Positions 40,279 through 48,753 of a DNA stretch of 64,000 bases are shown in pieces; within the stretch, counting starts at the first letter, position 1, and each line of letters opens with the position of its first letter. The notes under the pieces are model-generated. The model did not search any database and was not told the origin of the DNA. It saw only the letters and a program-made list of their open reading frames with translations. Position numbers and translations under genes: made by a program. The stretch comes from Schlegelella_A sp038318385 (lineage in GTDB: Bacteria; Pseudomonadota; Gammaproteobacteria; Burkholderiales; Burkholderiaceae_C). The stretch lies in NCBI GenBank assembly GCA_038318385.1, contig JBBQCD010000015.1:6586-70585 (forward strand). The letters run 5' to 3'.

Positions 40279-40304
40279 TGCCGCGATGACGGGCGTCGGT
40301 CACG

Positions 40305-41261
40305 CTACTCGGGTCGCGGAGCGCGGATGCGGACGGGCGCGCGCTTCGGTGCTGCCACCGGGGAGTCGGGTGCTGGCGCCTCGGTGACCGTTGCCGCCAG
40401 TGCGGCTTCCGGTGTCAGTGGCGCGTTCGCGCTGGACGCGGGGGCATCGGCGGTGGCGACTGAGGTGTGCGGTGCCAGCAGTTGCACGAGCTGGCCGTAG
40501 ATCTTCGGACTTCCGGCGACCACTTCGCGCTGGTAGAGGAAGTCCGCTTCGCCGGTGAAATTGCCGACGAGTCCGCCGGCTTCGGTGACGAGCAGGGAGC
40601 CGGCCGCGACGTCCCAGGGGCTCAGGCCGGTCTCGAAGAACCCGTCGGTGTAGCCCGCGGCAACGTAGCACAGGTCGAGGGCCGCGGCGCCTGGGCGGCG
40701 CATGCCGGCGCAACTGCGCATCACCGTCTCCATCATCTTCAGGTAGCGCTGGAAGTCGTCGCCCTTCCTGAAGGGGAATCCCGTGCCGATCAGGGCGTCG
40801 GCCATGCGGATGCGCTTGGACACGCGCAGGCGCTTGTCGTTGAGGAATGCGCCGCGGCCCCTGGAGGCGAAGAACAGGTCGTTGCGCGTCGGGTCGTAGA
40901 CCACCGCCTGCTGCACCTGGCCCTTGAAGGCGAGGGCGATCGAGACCGCGTAGACGGGAAAGCCGTGGATGAAGTTCGTCGTGCCGTCGAGCGGATCGAT
41001 GATCCAGACGAACTCGCTGTCCTTCGCGCCGCGCGAGCTGCCGGATTCCTCGGCGAGGATCGAATGTCCCGGATAGGCGCCGAGCAGGGTGTCGATGATG
41101 ACCGCCTCGGCGGCGTGATCGACCTCGGTGACGAAGTCGTTGGGCGACTTGGTGTTGACCTTCAGGAGGTCCAGATCGAGCGATGCCCGGTTGATGATCG
41201 CCCCGGCGCTGCGCGCCGCCTTGATGGCGATGTTGAGCATGGGATGGAGTGCTTGCGACAT
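40305..41261 (-). CDS. suhB: Inositol monophosphatase family protein (SuhB-like)
   Basis: 318 residues. Metal-binding motifs DPLDGTTNFIHGFP, WDVAAGSLLVTEAGG and LAEESGSS identify the family; substrates include inositol phosphates, and SuhB also acts with NusA in rRNA antitermination. The catalytic part fills the first ~265 residues. The last ~50 (from about SVATADAPASS) are an Ala/Pro/Thr-rich, then Arg-rich tail absent from standard members. The divergent trmJ gene lies 140 bases away; TAAAAT at 41381-41386 read on the minus strand is a possible -10 but far from the start. Confidence 0.92.
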   Translation of the reverse strand: MSQALHPMLNIAIKAARSAGAIINRASLDLDLLKVNTKSPNDFVTEVDHAAEAVIIDTLLGAYPGHSILAEESGSSRGAKDSEFVWIIDPLDGTTNFIHGFPVYAVSIALAFKGQVQQAVVYDPTRNDLFFASRGRGAFLNDKRLRVSKRIRMADALIGTGFPFRKGDDFQRYLKMMETVMRSCAGMRRPGAAALDLCYVAAGYTDGFFETGLSPWDVAAGSLLVTEAGGLVGNFTGEADFLYQREVVAGSPKIYGQLVQLLAPHTSVATADAPASSANAPLTPEAALAATVTEAPAPDSPVAAPKRAPVRIRAPRPE

Positions 41262-41401
41262 GGTGCAATGGCCGAGGGCGATCGACGGTGGGAAAGAGCA
41301 GGCACCGCGCGCAACGCGGTTGAGGCGCCGCGCGAGGCAAGGAGGCGGCGGCCGCGCGAGCGCGCCGTGCGGATAATCGAATTTTACTTGGGGACCGCGC
41401 G

Positions 41402-42175
41402 ATGCCAGCGGACGCCGCCACCCGCTTCGTCCTGATCGGCGCCAGCCACCCCGGCAACGTCGGCGCCGCAGCGCGGGCGATGAAGGTCATGGGCTTCACC
41501 GACTTGGTGCTGGTCGCGCCCCGTCATGCGGACGTGACCACCCGGCCGGAAGCCGTGGCGATGGCCAGCGGTGCGACCGACGTGCTCGAGTCGGCGCGGG
41601 TGGTGGCGACGCTCGCCGAAGCCCTCGATGGCGTGACATTCGCCTGCGCGACGGCAATGACACCGCGCGATTTTGGACCGCCGACCCATGCGCCTCGCGA
41701 GCTGTTTGCCACGCTGGCGGGGCAGGCCCATCACGTGGCCTTCGTCTTCGGTTCGGAGCGCCACGGCATGAGCAACGACGACGTCTACCGATGTCATGCC
41801 TGTCTCAGCATTCCGACCCTGCCGGCCTACGGCTCCCTCAACCTGGCGCAGGCACTGCAATTGATCGCCTACGACTGGCGCGAAGCGATCGGGGGTTTCG
41901 CGGTGGTCGCGCGCACTGTCGATGCAACGCTTGCCGACGCCACTGCGGTGCAGGGCGTCGTCGACCACTGGGAGCAGGCCCTGCAGCACGTGGGCTTTCT
42001 CGATCCAACGACCCCCCGCAAGCTGATGGCGCGGCTTCATCGCCTCGCCCATCGGGCCCGGTTGACGGTCGAAGAGGTCCAGATCCTGCGAGGCGTCGCC
42101 CGTGCCGTAGACGTCTGCGCGACCCCACCGGCAGGTCCCGCGAAGCCCGAGGCAGGAAAATCCTCCGCCCGCTAA
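41402..42175 (+). CDS. trmJ: tRNA (cytidine/uridine-2'-O-)-methyltransferase TrmJ
   Basis: 257 residues. SpoU/TrmH-family SPOUT fold with motif 1 in RFVLIGASHPGNVGAAARAMK, motif 2 in FGSERHGMSNDDVYRCH and motif 3 in IPTLPAYGSLNLAQALQLIAYDW. TrmJ 2'-O-methylates position 32 of several tRNAs. A -10-like GATAAT at 41372-41377 lies 25 bases upstream. The gene is 28 bases ahead of cysE on the same strand, so the two may be cotranscribed. Confidence 0.93.
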   Translation: MPADAATRFVLIGASHPGNVGAAARAMKVMGFTDLVLVAPRHADVTTRPEAVAMASGATDVLESARVVATLAEALDGVTFACATAMTPRDFGPPTHAPRELFATLAGQAHHVAFVFGSERHGMSNDDVYRCHACLSIPTLPAYGSLNLAQALQLIAYDWREAIGGFAVVARTVDATLADATAVQGVVDHWEQALQHVGFLDPTTPRKLMARLHRLAHRARLTVEEVQILRGVARAVDVCATPPAGPAKPEAGKSSAR

Positions 42176-42203
42176 ACTGACTCATCAGTTTCCGGGTCAT
42201 CTC

Positions 42204-42983
42204 ATGTTCCAGCGCCTTCGCGAAGACATCGCCTGCATCCTTGAGCGCGACCCCGCAGCGCGCAGCGCCTGGGAGGTGCTGACCTGCTATCCGGGTCTGC
42301 ACGCGATCGCGATGCACCGCCGGGCTGCCGCGTGCCGGGGCGCCGGCCTTCATTGGCTCGCGCGTTTCATCTCGAACGTGGCCCGGTTCCTCACCGGCAT
42401 CGAGATCCATCCCGGCGCGAAGATCGGCCGCCGTGTCTTCATCGACCACGGCATGGGCGTCGTCGTCGGCGAGACCGCGGAGATCGGCGACGACTGCACG
42501 ATCTACCAAGGGGTGACCCTGGGCGGGACCTCCCTCGCCAAGGGCGCCAAGCGCCACCCCACGCTCGGACGCGGGGTCATCGTGGGCGCCAATTCACAGG
42601 TTCTCGGCGGTTTCACGGTCGGCGACGGCGCTCGCGTCGGCTCGAATGCCGTGGTGCTGCGCGAAGTGCCTCCCGGCGCGACCGCGGTCGGTAACCCGGC
42701 GCGCGTGCTGCATGCCGACGTCGATGCCCGACGCGAGGATGCGGCCGCGAAGATGGGCTTCTCGGCCTATGGCGTCAGCCAGGGTGACGATCCGCTCTCC
42801 CAGGCGATGAAGGGGCTGATCGACAACGCCTCCGGCCATGAGCACCAGATCGCGATGCTGTGGCAGGCGATCGAGAAACTCTCCCAGCGCTCTCGGGAAC
42901 TGCCGTCGGAAGACTGCGTGCCGCTGGGCGCGCAGACCAGCGAGCACTTCGACGCCGATCGCCTCAACCGGCTGATGAAGTAG
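42204..42983 (+). CDS. cysE: Serine O-acetyltransferase
   Basis: 259 residues. Converts serine and acetyl-CoA to O-acetylserine for cysteine synthesis. The helical N-terminal region is followed by a left-handed beta-helix of hexapeptide repeats: IEIHPGAKIGRRVFIDHGMG, GETAEIGDDCTIYQGVTLGG and HPTLGRGVIVGANSQVLGGFTVGDG. The C-terminal tail runs beyond the helix by ~80 residues, longer than the E. coli-type tail, and ends with residues overlapping the convergent mog gene. Feedback inhibition by cysteine is a family property; this tail might affect it. Confidence 0.94.
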   Translation: MFQRLREDIACILERDPAARSAWEVLTCYPGLHAIAMHRRAAACRGAGLHWLARFISNVARFLTGIEIHPGAKIGRRVFIDHGMGVVVGETAEIGDDCTIYQGVTLGGTSLAKGAKRHPTLGRGVIVGANSQVLGGFTVGDGARVGSNAVVLREVPPGATAVGNPARVLHADVDARREDAAAKMGFSAYGVSQGDDPLSQAMKGLIDNASGHEHQIAMLWQAIEKLSQRSRELPSEDCVPLGAQTSEHFDADRLNRLMK

Positions 42984-43581
42984 GCCGCAGCGCGGATTTC
43001 GGCCGGAAGGCCTTGCAGACCGCCGCGTCGCACTCGAGGTAGGGTCCCCCGATCAGGTCGATGCAGTAGGGGACGGCGGCAAAGATCCCCGGCACCGGCG
43101 GCGTCGCGTCCGGCAGCCCCTCCAGCGTCTCGGCAATGGACTTCGGCTGCCCCGGCAGGTTGACGATGAGCGCCTTGCCGCGGATCACCGCGACCTGGCG
43201 CGACAGGATCGCCGTCGGCACGAACTTCAGGCTGATCTGTCGCATCTGTTCACCGAAGCCGGGCATCACCTTGGTCGCTACCGCGAGCGTGGCCTCGGGC
43301 GTGACGTCGCGGGCCGCAGGCCCCGTGCCACCGGTGGTCAGGACGAGATGGCACCCCTGGATGTCGACGAGGTCGCGCAGCGCCGCACTGACGACTTCTT
43401 CCTCGTCGGGTACGAGCCGGGTCTCCCAGACGACCGGATTGCGCAACGCACGTCCCAGCCACGCCTGCAGGGCCGGGATGCCCTGGTCGGTGTAGACCCC
43501 GCTCGAAGCGCGATCGCTGACCGAGACCAGGCCGATGCGCACGGAATCCCTGGGGGGGGTGGAGGAAGGGGCTTCAGCCAT
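42964..43581 (-). CDS. mog: Molybdopterin adenylyltransferase
   Basis: 205 residues. MogA/MoaB-type fold: VRIGLVSVSDRASSGVYTDQG at the start, TTGGTGPAARDVTPEAT as the nucleotide-binding TTGGTG motif, then LPGQPKSIAETL and a C-terminal region with IDLIGGPYLEC. Adenylates molybdopterin before molybdenum insertion, which the formate dehydrogenase in this window would need. The start at 43581 overlaps the end of darP by 8 bases, so the two are coupled. Its 3' end overlaps the end of cysE on the opposite strand by 20 bases. Confidence 0.94.
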   Translation of the reverse strand: MAEAPSSTPPRDSVRIGLVSVSDRASSGVYTDQGIPALQAWLGRALRNPVVWETRLVPDEEEVVSAALRDLVDIQGCHLVLTTGGTGPAARDVTPEATLAVATKVMPGFGEQMRQISLKFVPTAILSRQVAVIRGKALIVNLPGQPKSIAETLEGLPDATPPVPGIFAAVPYCIDLIGGPYLECDAAVCKAFRPKSALRPTSSAG

Positions 43582-44122
43582 CGTCGCCCGTGCCCTGGCG
43601 GATGAATCGGAACAGTTCGCGGTAGGCGCGCCCGTTGCGCTTCTCCGCAACCAGGCTCGCATCCTTGCGCGCGTTGCGGACGAGGGTGCGCAGCTGCTGG
43701 ACGTCCGTGCGGGGATGTTCGGCGATCCATCGCGTCGCCGTCTCGTCGCTCTCGATCAGTTGCGCGCGCCAGCGCTCGGCTTCGTGCAGCGCGAGTGAAT
43801 CGCGCGCGCGCCCCAGCTGCATCTCGGCGACGGCGGTGCGTATCGGCTCGACTTCGGCGGCGCGCATCAGCTTGCCGATGTATTGCATCTGTCGGCGTTT
43901 GCCTTCGTGGGTGGCGGTACGCTTCCAGGCGCGCACCGCGTCCAGCAGCGTCTCCGACAGCGGCAGCGCATCCAGTCGTTCCGCAGGCATTTCGGTGAGC
44001 GCCTCGCCCAGACTCTGCAGGTCGTGCGACTCCTGCTTGCGCCGCGTCTTGCTCGGTCGAATCGCCTGAGGCGTGTTGGCGGTGGTGTCGGCGCTTTCTG
44101 GCGGAATCTTCGCGGCGGTCAT
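43574..44122 (-). CDS. darP: Dual-action ribosomal maturation protein DarP (YjgA, DUF615)
   Basis: 182 residues. Basic N-terminus with SKTRRKQESHDLQSLGEAL, then ERLDALPLSETLLDAVRAW, KRRQMQYIGKLMRAAEVEPI and a charged end (LRTLVRNARKDA and RAYRELFRFI). YjgA/DarP binds precursors of the large ribosomal subunit during assembly. It is divergent from pmbA, a common neighbour pair in beta- and gammaproteobacteria, and overlaps mog at its 3' end. Confidence 0.93.
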   Translation of the reverse strand: MTAAKIPPESADTTANTPQAIRPSKTRRKQESHDLQSLGEALTEMPAERLDALPLSETLLDAVRAWKRTATHEGKRRQMQYIGKLMRAAEVEPIRTAVAEMQLGRARDSLALHEAERWRAQLIESDETATRWIAEHPRTDVQQLRTLVRNARKDASLVAEKRNGRAYRELFRFIRQGTGDDG

Positions 44123-44217
44123 GGGTTCGGGTTCCCGGAGGAGGACCGGTGCGTCGTTATGATAGCCGCGCCGTGCGTCCGCCCGCGTGTCGGCGCCCTC
44201 TCACGAACCGCCACTGC

Positions 44218-45618
44218 ATGTCCCGCAAAGCCTCCTCGCCGCACTCCGAATCCCGCGTCTTCGCCTACAGCCGCGATCATTTCCAGGGCCTCGTCGAGGA
44301 TGCGCTGGCCCTGGCCCACAAGCTCGGTGCCAGCGACGCCGCGGCCGAAGTCTCGGAAGGGGTCGGCCTGTCGGTATCGGTGCGCAAGGGCGAGATCGAG
44401 AACGTCGAGCGCAACCGCGACAAGTCGCTCGGCATCACTGTCTACGCCGGCCAGCGCCGCGGCAATGCGAGCACGTCCGACTTCTCGCGCGCGGCGCTCG
44501 AGCAGACAGTGCGGGCGGCCCACGATATCGCGCGTTTCACCGCCGAGGACCCGGCCGCCGGCTTGCCGGACGCCGACGACATGGCGCTCGGCGCCGCAGC
44601 GCGCCGCGATCTCGATCTGTTCCACCCGTGGACCGTCGATGCCGCCGCCGCCGCCGCGATCGCCCATCGTTGCGAGGCCGCGGCACTCGCTGTCGACCCG
44701 CGCGTCACCAACTCCGAAGGGGCCGGGGTGTCGGCTCAGCAGTCGCACTTCTATGCCGGCAACAGCCGTGGCTTCGGCGGCGGATACCCGAGTTCGAGGC
44801 ACTCGATTTCCGTGGCGCCGATCGCCTCGCTGCCCGGACGCGGCGGCGACGACATGCAGCGCGACGCCTGGTACACCTCGATGCGTGCGCCCGCCGAGCT
44901 CGCGGCGCCGGAAGCCGTCGGACGCTACGCCGCCGAGCGCGCGCTCTCGCGCTTGCGCTCCCGCAAGATCAAGACCTGCGAAGTGCCGGTCCTGTTCGAG
45001 TCGTCGCTCGCATCGGGCCTGCTCGGCGCCTATGTCCAGGCGACCAGTGGCGGCGCGCTCTATCGCAAGTCGAGCTTCCTCCAGGACAGCCTCGGCCAGC
45101 AGGTGCTCGCCGCCCACGTCGATATTGCCGAGGACCCGCACCGCCCGCGCGGCAAGGGCAGCGCCCCCTTCGACGACGAAGGCGTGCTGACCCGGCCACG
45201 CGATGTGGTCCGCGGCGGCGTCGTCGAAGGCTATTTCCTCTCGACTTACTCGGCCCGCAAGCTGGGGATGCGCACGACCGGGCATTCCGGAGGCTCGCAC
45301 AACCTCGTCGCGACGAGCCGGACCACGCATGCCGGCGACGACCTGGATGCGATGCTGAGGAAGCTGCACCGCGGCCTGTTCGTCATCGAACTGATGGGCC
45401 AGGGCGTGAACTACGTGACGGGCGACTATTCGCGTGGCGCCGCCGGCTTCTGGGTCGAGGGCGGGCGCATCGCCTATCCGGTGCACGAGGTGACGATCGC
45501 CGGAAACATGCGGACGATGTTCAAGGGCATCGTGGCCATCGGTGCCGATGCGTACATCATGGGCAGCAGGTCCATCGGCTCGGTCCTGATCGAGCGGATG
45601 AAGATTGCCGGTCTCTGA
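44218..45618 (+). CDS. pmbA: PmbA/TldE metalloprotease-like protein
   Basis: 466 residues. TldE subunit: SVRKGEIENVERNRDKSLGITVY near the N-terminus, then ELAAPEAVGRYAAERAL, VLFESSLASGLLGAYVQATSGG, and GGVVEGYFLSTYSARKLGMRTTGHSG; the C-terminus has GDYSRGAAGFWVEGGRI. PmbA/TldE works as a heterodimer with TldD to process peptides such as microcin B17 and CcdA; the tldD partner is not in this window. The ATG at 44218 gives the family's usual N-terminus. An upstream in-frame Met at 44149 is not used. No strong ribosome site is visible. Confidence 0.93.
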   Translation: MSRKASSPHSESRVFAYSRDHFQGLVEDALALAHKLGASDAAAEVSEGVGLSVSVRKGEIENVERNRDKSLGITVYAGQRRGNASTSDFSRAALEQTVRAAHDIARFTAEDPAAGLPDADDMALGAAARRDLDLFHPWTVDAAAAAAIAHRCEAAALAVDPRVTNSEGAGVSAQQSHFYAGNSRGFGGGYPSSRHSISVAPIASLPGRGGDDMQRDAWYTSMRAPAELAAPEAVGRYAAERALSRLRSRKIKTCEVPVLFESSLASGLLGAYVQATSGGALYRKSSFLQDSLGQQVLAAHVDIAEDPHRPRGKGSAPFDDEGVLTRPRDVVRGGVVEGYFLSTYSARKLGMRTTGHSGGSHNLVATSRTTHAGDDLDAMLRKLHRGLFVIELMGQGVNYVTGDYSRGAAGFWVEGGRIAYPVHEVTIAGNMRTMFKGIVAIGADAYIMGSRSIGSVLIERMKIAGL

Positions 45619-45783
45619 GCCGGCGCGTCCCGGCCCGCAGATCGTCCCCGATGCGCGGGTGAACCCTCGGTTCGGGCACGGCGCGGACAACGGGTAAACA
45701 CGGTCGGCTCCCGGGAACCCCACTTTTAAAATCAATGGCTGACCGCTTCGGCGGACATCCCCTACCAACAGGAGGTTTCCCAC

Positions 45784-46866
45784 ATGGAACGTCGTTCCTT
45801 TATCCGTACCACCGGCTTGGCCGGCGTACTTGCCGCGGGGGTCGCCCCGGCTGTCGTCAACGCGCAGGCCAACATCCGCTGGCGCATCGCCTCGAGCTTC
45901 CCGCGCTCGCTGGATACGATCTTCGGTGGCGCCGACGTGTTCGCCAAGAAGATCGGTGAAATGACCGGCGGCAAGTTCCAGGTGTCCGTGCATGCGGCCG
46001 GTGAACTGATGCCGGCGTTCGGAGTCGTCGACGGCGTCCAGAACGGCACCGTCGAGGTCGCGCACACGGCGCCGTACTACTTCTTCGGCAAGGATCCGGT
46101 GTTCGCGCTCGGCTGCGCGATCCCCTTCGGACTCAACGCGCGGCAGATGAACGCGTGGATGTACGAAGGCAACGGCATGAAGCTGATGCGCGAGTTCTAC
46201 GCCAAGTACAACATCGTCAATTTCCCCGGCGGCAACACCGGTGCGCAGATGGGTGGCTGGTTCCGCAAGGAGATCAAGTCCATCGCCGACATCAAGGGCC
46301 TGAAGTTCCGCATCGGCGGTTTCGGTGGCAAGGTGATCGAGCGCATCGGCGGGGTTCCGCAGAACATCCCGGGCGGCGAGATCTACCAGGCTCTCGAGAA
46401 GGGCACGATCGATGCGGCGGAGTGGGTCGGTCCGTACGACGACCTCAAGCTCGGCTTCATCAAGGTCGCGCCGAACTACTACTACCCGGGATGGTGGGAA
46501 GGCGGCCCCGAACTCGACTTCTTCATCAATTCGAAGGCGTGGGAGGCGTTGTCGGCCGAGCACAAGGCGATGGTCGAGACCGCAGCGGCTTATGCCAACA
46601 TCGAAATGCTGGCGAAGTACGACTACCGCAACCCGGCTGCGCTGAAGACGCTGGTCGGTCAGGGGACCAAGCTCTTCCGCTTCCCGAAGGACATGATGGA
46701 AGGCGCCTTCAAGGCCTCCGGCGAGCTTTACAGCGAGCTCAGCGCGAGCAACGCCGACTGGAAGAAGATCTACGCCGACTTCCAGGGATGGCGCCGGGAT
46801 GCGAATCTCTGGTTCCGCTTCACGGAAGCCGGTTTCGACGACTTCATGCAGGCGCAGAAACTCTGA
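45784..46866 (+). CDS. TRAP transporter substrate-binding protein (DctP family, TakP-like)
   Basis: 360 residues. Twin-arginine signal ERRSFIRTTGLAG and cleavage after NAQA send it to the periplasm folded. The body matches DctP-family binders with the conserved carboxylate-binding Arg in LKFRIGGFGGKVIER and the helix EIYQALEKGTIDAAEWVGPYDD; the class resembles alpha-keto acid binder TakP. The ATG is preceded by a perfect AGGAGG (45770-45775). A -10-like TAAAAT lies at 45727-45732. It faces the permease genes, which run on the other strand with a bidirectional terminator between them. So binder and channel are convergent rather than one operon. Confidence 0.93.
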   Translation: MERRSFIRTTGLAGVLAAGVAPAVVNAQANIRWRIASSFPRSLDTIFGGADVFAKKIGEMTGGKFQVSVHAAGELMPAFGVVDGVQNGTVEVAHTAPYYFFGKDPVFALGCAIPFGLNARQMNAWMYEGNGMKLMREFYAKYNIVNFPGGNTGAQMGGWFRKEIKSIADIKGLKFRIGGFGGKVIERIGGVPQNIPGGEIYQALEKGTIDAAEWVGPYDDLKLGFIKVAPNYYYPGWWEGGPELDFFINSKAWEALSAEHKAMVETAAAYANIEMLAKYDYRNPAALKTLVGQGTKLFRFPKDMMEGAFKASGELYSELSASNADWKKIYADFQGWRRDANLWFRFTEAGFDDFMQAQKL

Positions 46867-46880
46867 CCATCGCGCGTCAA

Positions 46881-46910
46881 GAAAAAGCCCCGCAACCGCG
46901 GGGCTTTTTT
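46881..46910. terminator. Bidirectional intrinsic terminator
   Basis: AAGCCCCGC (46885-46893) pairs with GCGGGGCTT (46898-46906) around a 4-base loop. Six Ts (46905-46910) follow on the plus strand and a run of As (46882-46886) precedes, giving a T-run on the minus strand as well. It ends the TRAP binding-protein gene and can also end the converging permease genes. Confidence 0.92.
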
Positions 46911-46916
46911 CATGGC

Positions 46917-46942
46917 TTCCGAGCCGCCATGGCGGCTCGGAA
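46917..46942. repeat. 26-bp perfect palindrome
   Basis: The 26 bases from 46917 to 46942 equal their own reverse complement, with no loop (centre CATG). It lies 6 bases after the intrinsic terminator and 38 bases before the permease gene end. It could act as a second hairpin or as a protein-binding site. Confidence 0.7.
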
Positions 46943-46980
46943 TTGCCGCTAGGCCGTGGCCGGGGTTTCCGGTGCCACCC

Positions 46981-48753
46981 TCACGGCTTCTTGTCGGCGT
47001 CCTTCTTGTAGCCCTCGAGCAGACTCTTCATCGCGTCCGAATCCGACTGACCCTGGCCAGCATCCGGGGCTGCAGTGGATGACGCCGGTCCGGGGGCCGG
47101 CACGGCAAGCCCCGCGGCGGGGTCTCCCGCCTTGGACTCGGACCCGCGCTGCATCTGCTGGAAGGCCTTGTCGACGTCGACCGTAGGGCCCTTGCTGGCG
47201 CCGCTGGAAACCAGCCCCGGGAAGGCGATGACCAGTCCGACCATGATCACCTGGATGATCACGAACGGCACTGCACCCCAGTAGATCTGGCCGATCGTCA
47301 CTTTCCTGACGCGCTTCTTGGTCACCTTGTCGTCGTAGTCCTCTGTCGGCGCCACGCTGCGCAGGTAGAAGAGGGCGAAGCCGAACGGCGGGTGCATGAA
47401 CGAGGTCTGCATGTTGATCGCCAGCAGGACGCCGAACCAGACGAGATCGATGCCCAGCTTGTCAGCCACGGGACCGATCAGGGGAATGACGATGAACGAC
47501 AGCTCGAAGAAGTCGAGGAAGAAGGCCAGGAAGAAGATCAGGATGTTGACGACGATCAGGAACCCGAGCTGCCCGCCCGGCAGGCTGGTCAGCAGGTGCT
47601 CCACCCAGATCGGACCGTCGACGGCCTGGAAGGAGAGGCTGAACACCGTCGAGCCGATCAGGATGAAGAGCACGAAGCAGGAGAGCTTCATGGTCGAGTC
47701 CATCGCCTGGCGCATCAGCCGCATGTCCATGCGGCGACGCGCGAAGGCCATCGCCAGCGCGCCGGTCGCGCCCATCGCCCCGCCTTCGGTCGGCGTGGCC
47801 ACGCCGAGGAAGATCGTGCCGAGGACGAGGAAGATCAGCGCCAGCGGCGGAATCAGCACGAAGGTGACGCGCTCGGCCATCCGCGACAGCAGGTTCAGTT
47901 TCAGTGCCCGGTTCAAGACCGCCAGCACGAAGGCGACGCCGACGCCCACGGACATCGAGATGACGATCAGCTCGTCGGTCGGTGTCGATTCGGGCCGGGT
48001 CTTGGCAAACACAATCGCCGAACCGACCGAAAGCAGGAACAGCACGCCGAGCGAGCGCAGGCCGGGAGCGCCGTTGTCCTCGCGGATCGTCCTGGCTTCC
48101 GCCGGCAGGGCGGGCGCCCAGGAGGGCCGGACGACGCTCACCAGCAGCACGTAGAGGAGGTACAGGCTCGTCAGCACGAACCCGGGTATGAACGCGCCCT
48201 TGTACAGGTCGCCGACGCTGCGGCCGAGCTGGTCGGCCAGGATGATCAGCACCAGCGATGGCGGAATGATCTGCGCCAGCGTGCCGGAGGCGGCAATGAC
48301 GCCGGTGGCCACGCGCCGGTCATAGCCGTAGCGCAGCATGATCGGCAGCGAGATCAGGCCCATCGAGATCACCGACGCGGCGACCACGCCGGTCGTCGCC
48401 GCCAGCATCGCGCCGACGAGGATCACGGCGTAGGCGAGACCGCCGCGGATCGGCCCGAACAGCTGGCCGATCGTGTCGAGCAGGTCTTCGGCCATGCCCG
48501 AGCGTTCGAGCACCAGCCCCATGAACGTGAAGAACGGGATCGCCAGCAGAGTGTCGTTCTGCATGATCCCGAAGATCCGCAATGGCAGTGCCTGCAGCAG
48601 CGTCTGCGGCATCAGCCCCATCTCGACGCCGACGATGCCGAAGAAGAGGCCGCAGGCGCCGAGCGAGAAGGCGACGGAGTAGCCGAACAGCAGGAAGATG
48701 ATCAGGCTGCCGAACATGATCGGCGCCATGTTTGCCCCGATGAAATCCATCAT
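46981..48753 (-). CDS. TRAP transporter large permease (DctM family)
   Basis: 590 residues. About 12-14 membrane helices of the DctM/SiaM type: FSLGACGLFFGIVG, LLAIPFFTFMGLVLERSG, AASVISMGLISLPIML, ASGTLAQIIPPSLVLIILADQ, VATPTEGGAMGATGALAMA and NMQTSFMHPPFGFALFYLRSVAP. Forms the sodium-driven pore with the small subunit. The last ~75 residues after FPGLVSSGAS are a hydrophilic Pro/Ala/Ser/Asp-rich tail that standard DctM proteins lack. The start ATG overlaps the small-subunit stop (ATGA). Confidence 0.94.
   Translation of the reverse strand: MMDFIGANMAPIMFGSLIIFLLFGYSVAFSLGACGLFFGIVGVEMGLMPQTLLQALPLRIFGIMQNDTLLAIPFFTFMGLVLERSGMAEDLLDTIGQLFGPIRGGLAYAVILVGAMLAATTGVVAASVISMGLISLPIMLRYGYDRRVATGVIAASGTLAQIIPPSLVLIILADQLGRSVGDLYKGAFIPGFVLTSLYLLYVLLVSVVRPSWAPALPAEARTIREDNGAPGLRSLGVLFLLSVGSAIVFAKTRPESTPTDELIVISMSVGVGVAFVLAVLNRALKLNLLSRMAERVTFVLIPPLALIFLVLGTIFLGVATPTEGGAMGATGALAMAFARRRMDMRLMRQAMDSTMKLSCFVLFILIGSTVFSLSFQAVDGPIWVEHLLTSLPGGQLGFLIVVNILIFFLAFFLDFFELSFIVIPLIGPVADKLGIDLVWFGVLLAINMQTSFMHPPFGFALFYLRSVAPTEDYDDKVTKKRVRKVTIGQIYWGAVPFVIIQVIMVGLVIAFPGLVSSGASKGPTVDVDKAFQQMQRGSESKAGDPAAGLAVPAPGPASSTAAPDAGQGQSDSDAMKSLLEGYKKDADKKP

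Noticed and set aside
45735..45959. Short plus-strand ORF overlapping the start of the TRAP binding-protein gene
   Set aside because: It overlaps the leader and signal peptide in another frame; the AGGAGG site clearly serves the ATG at 45784.
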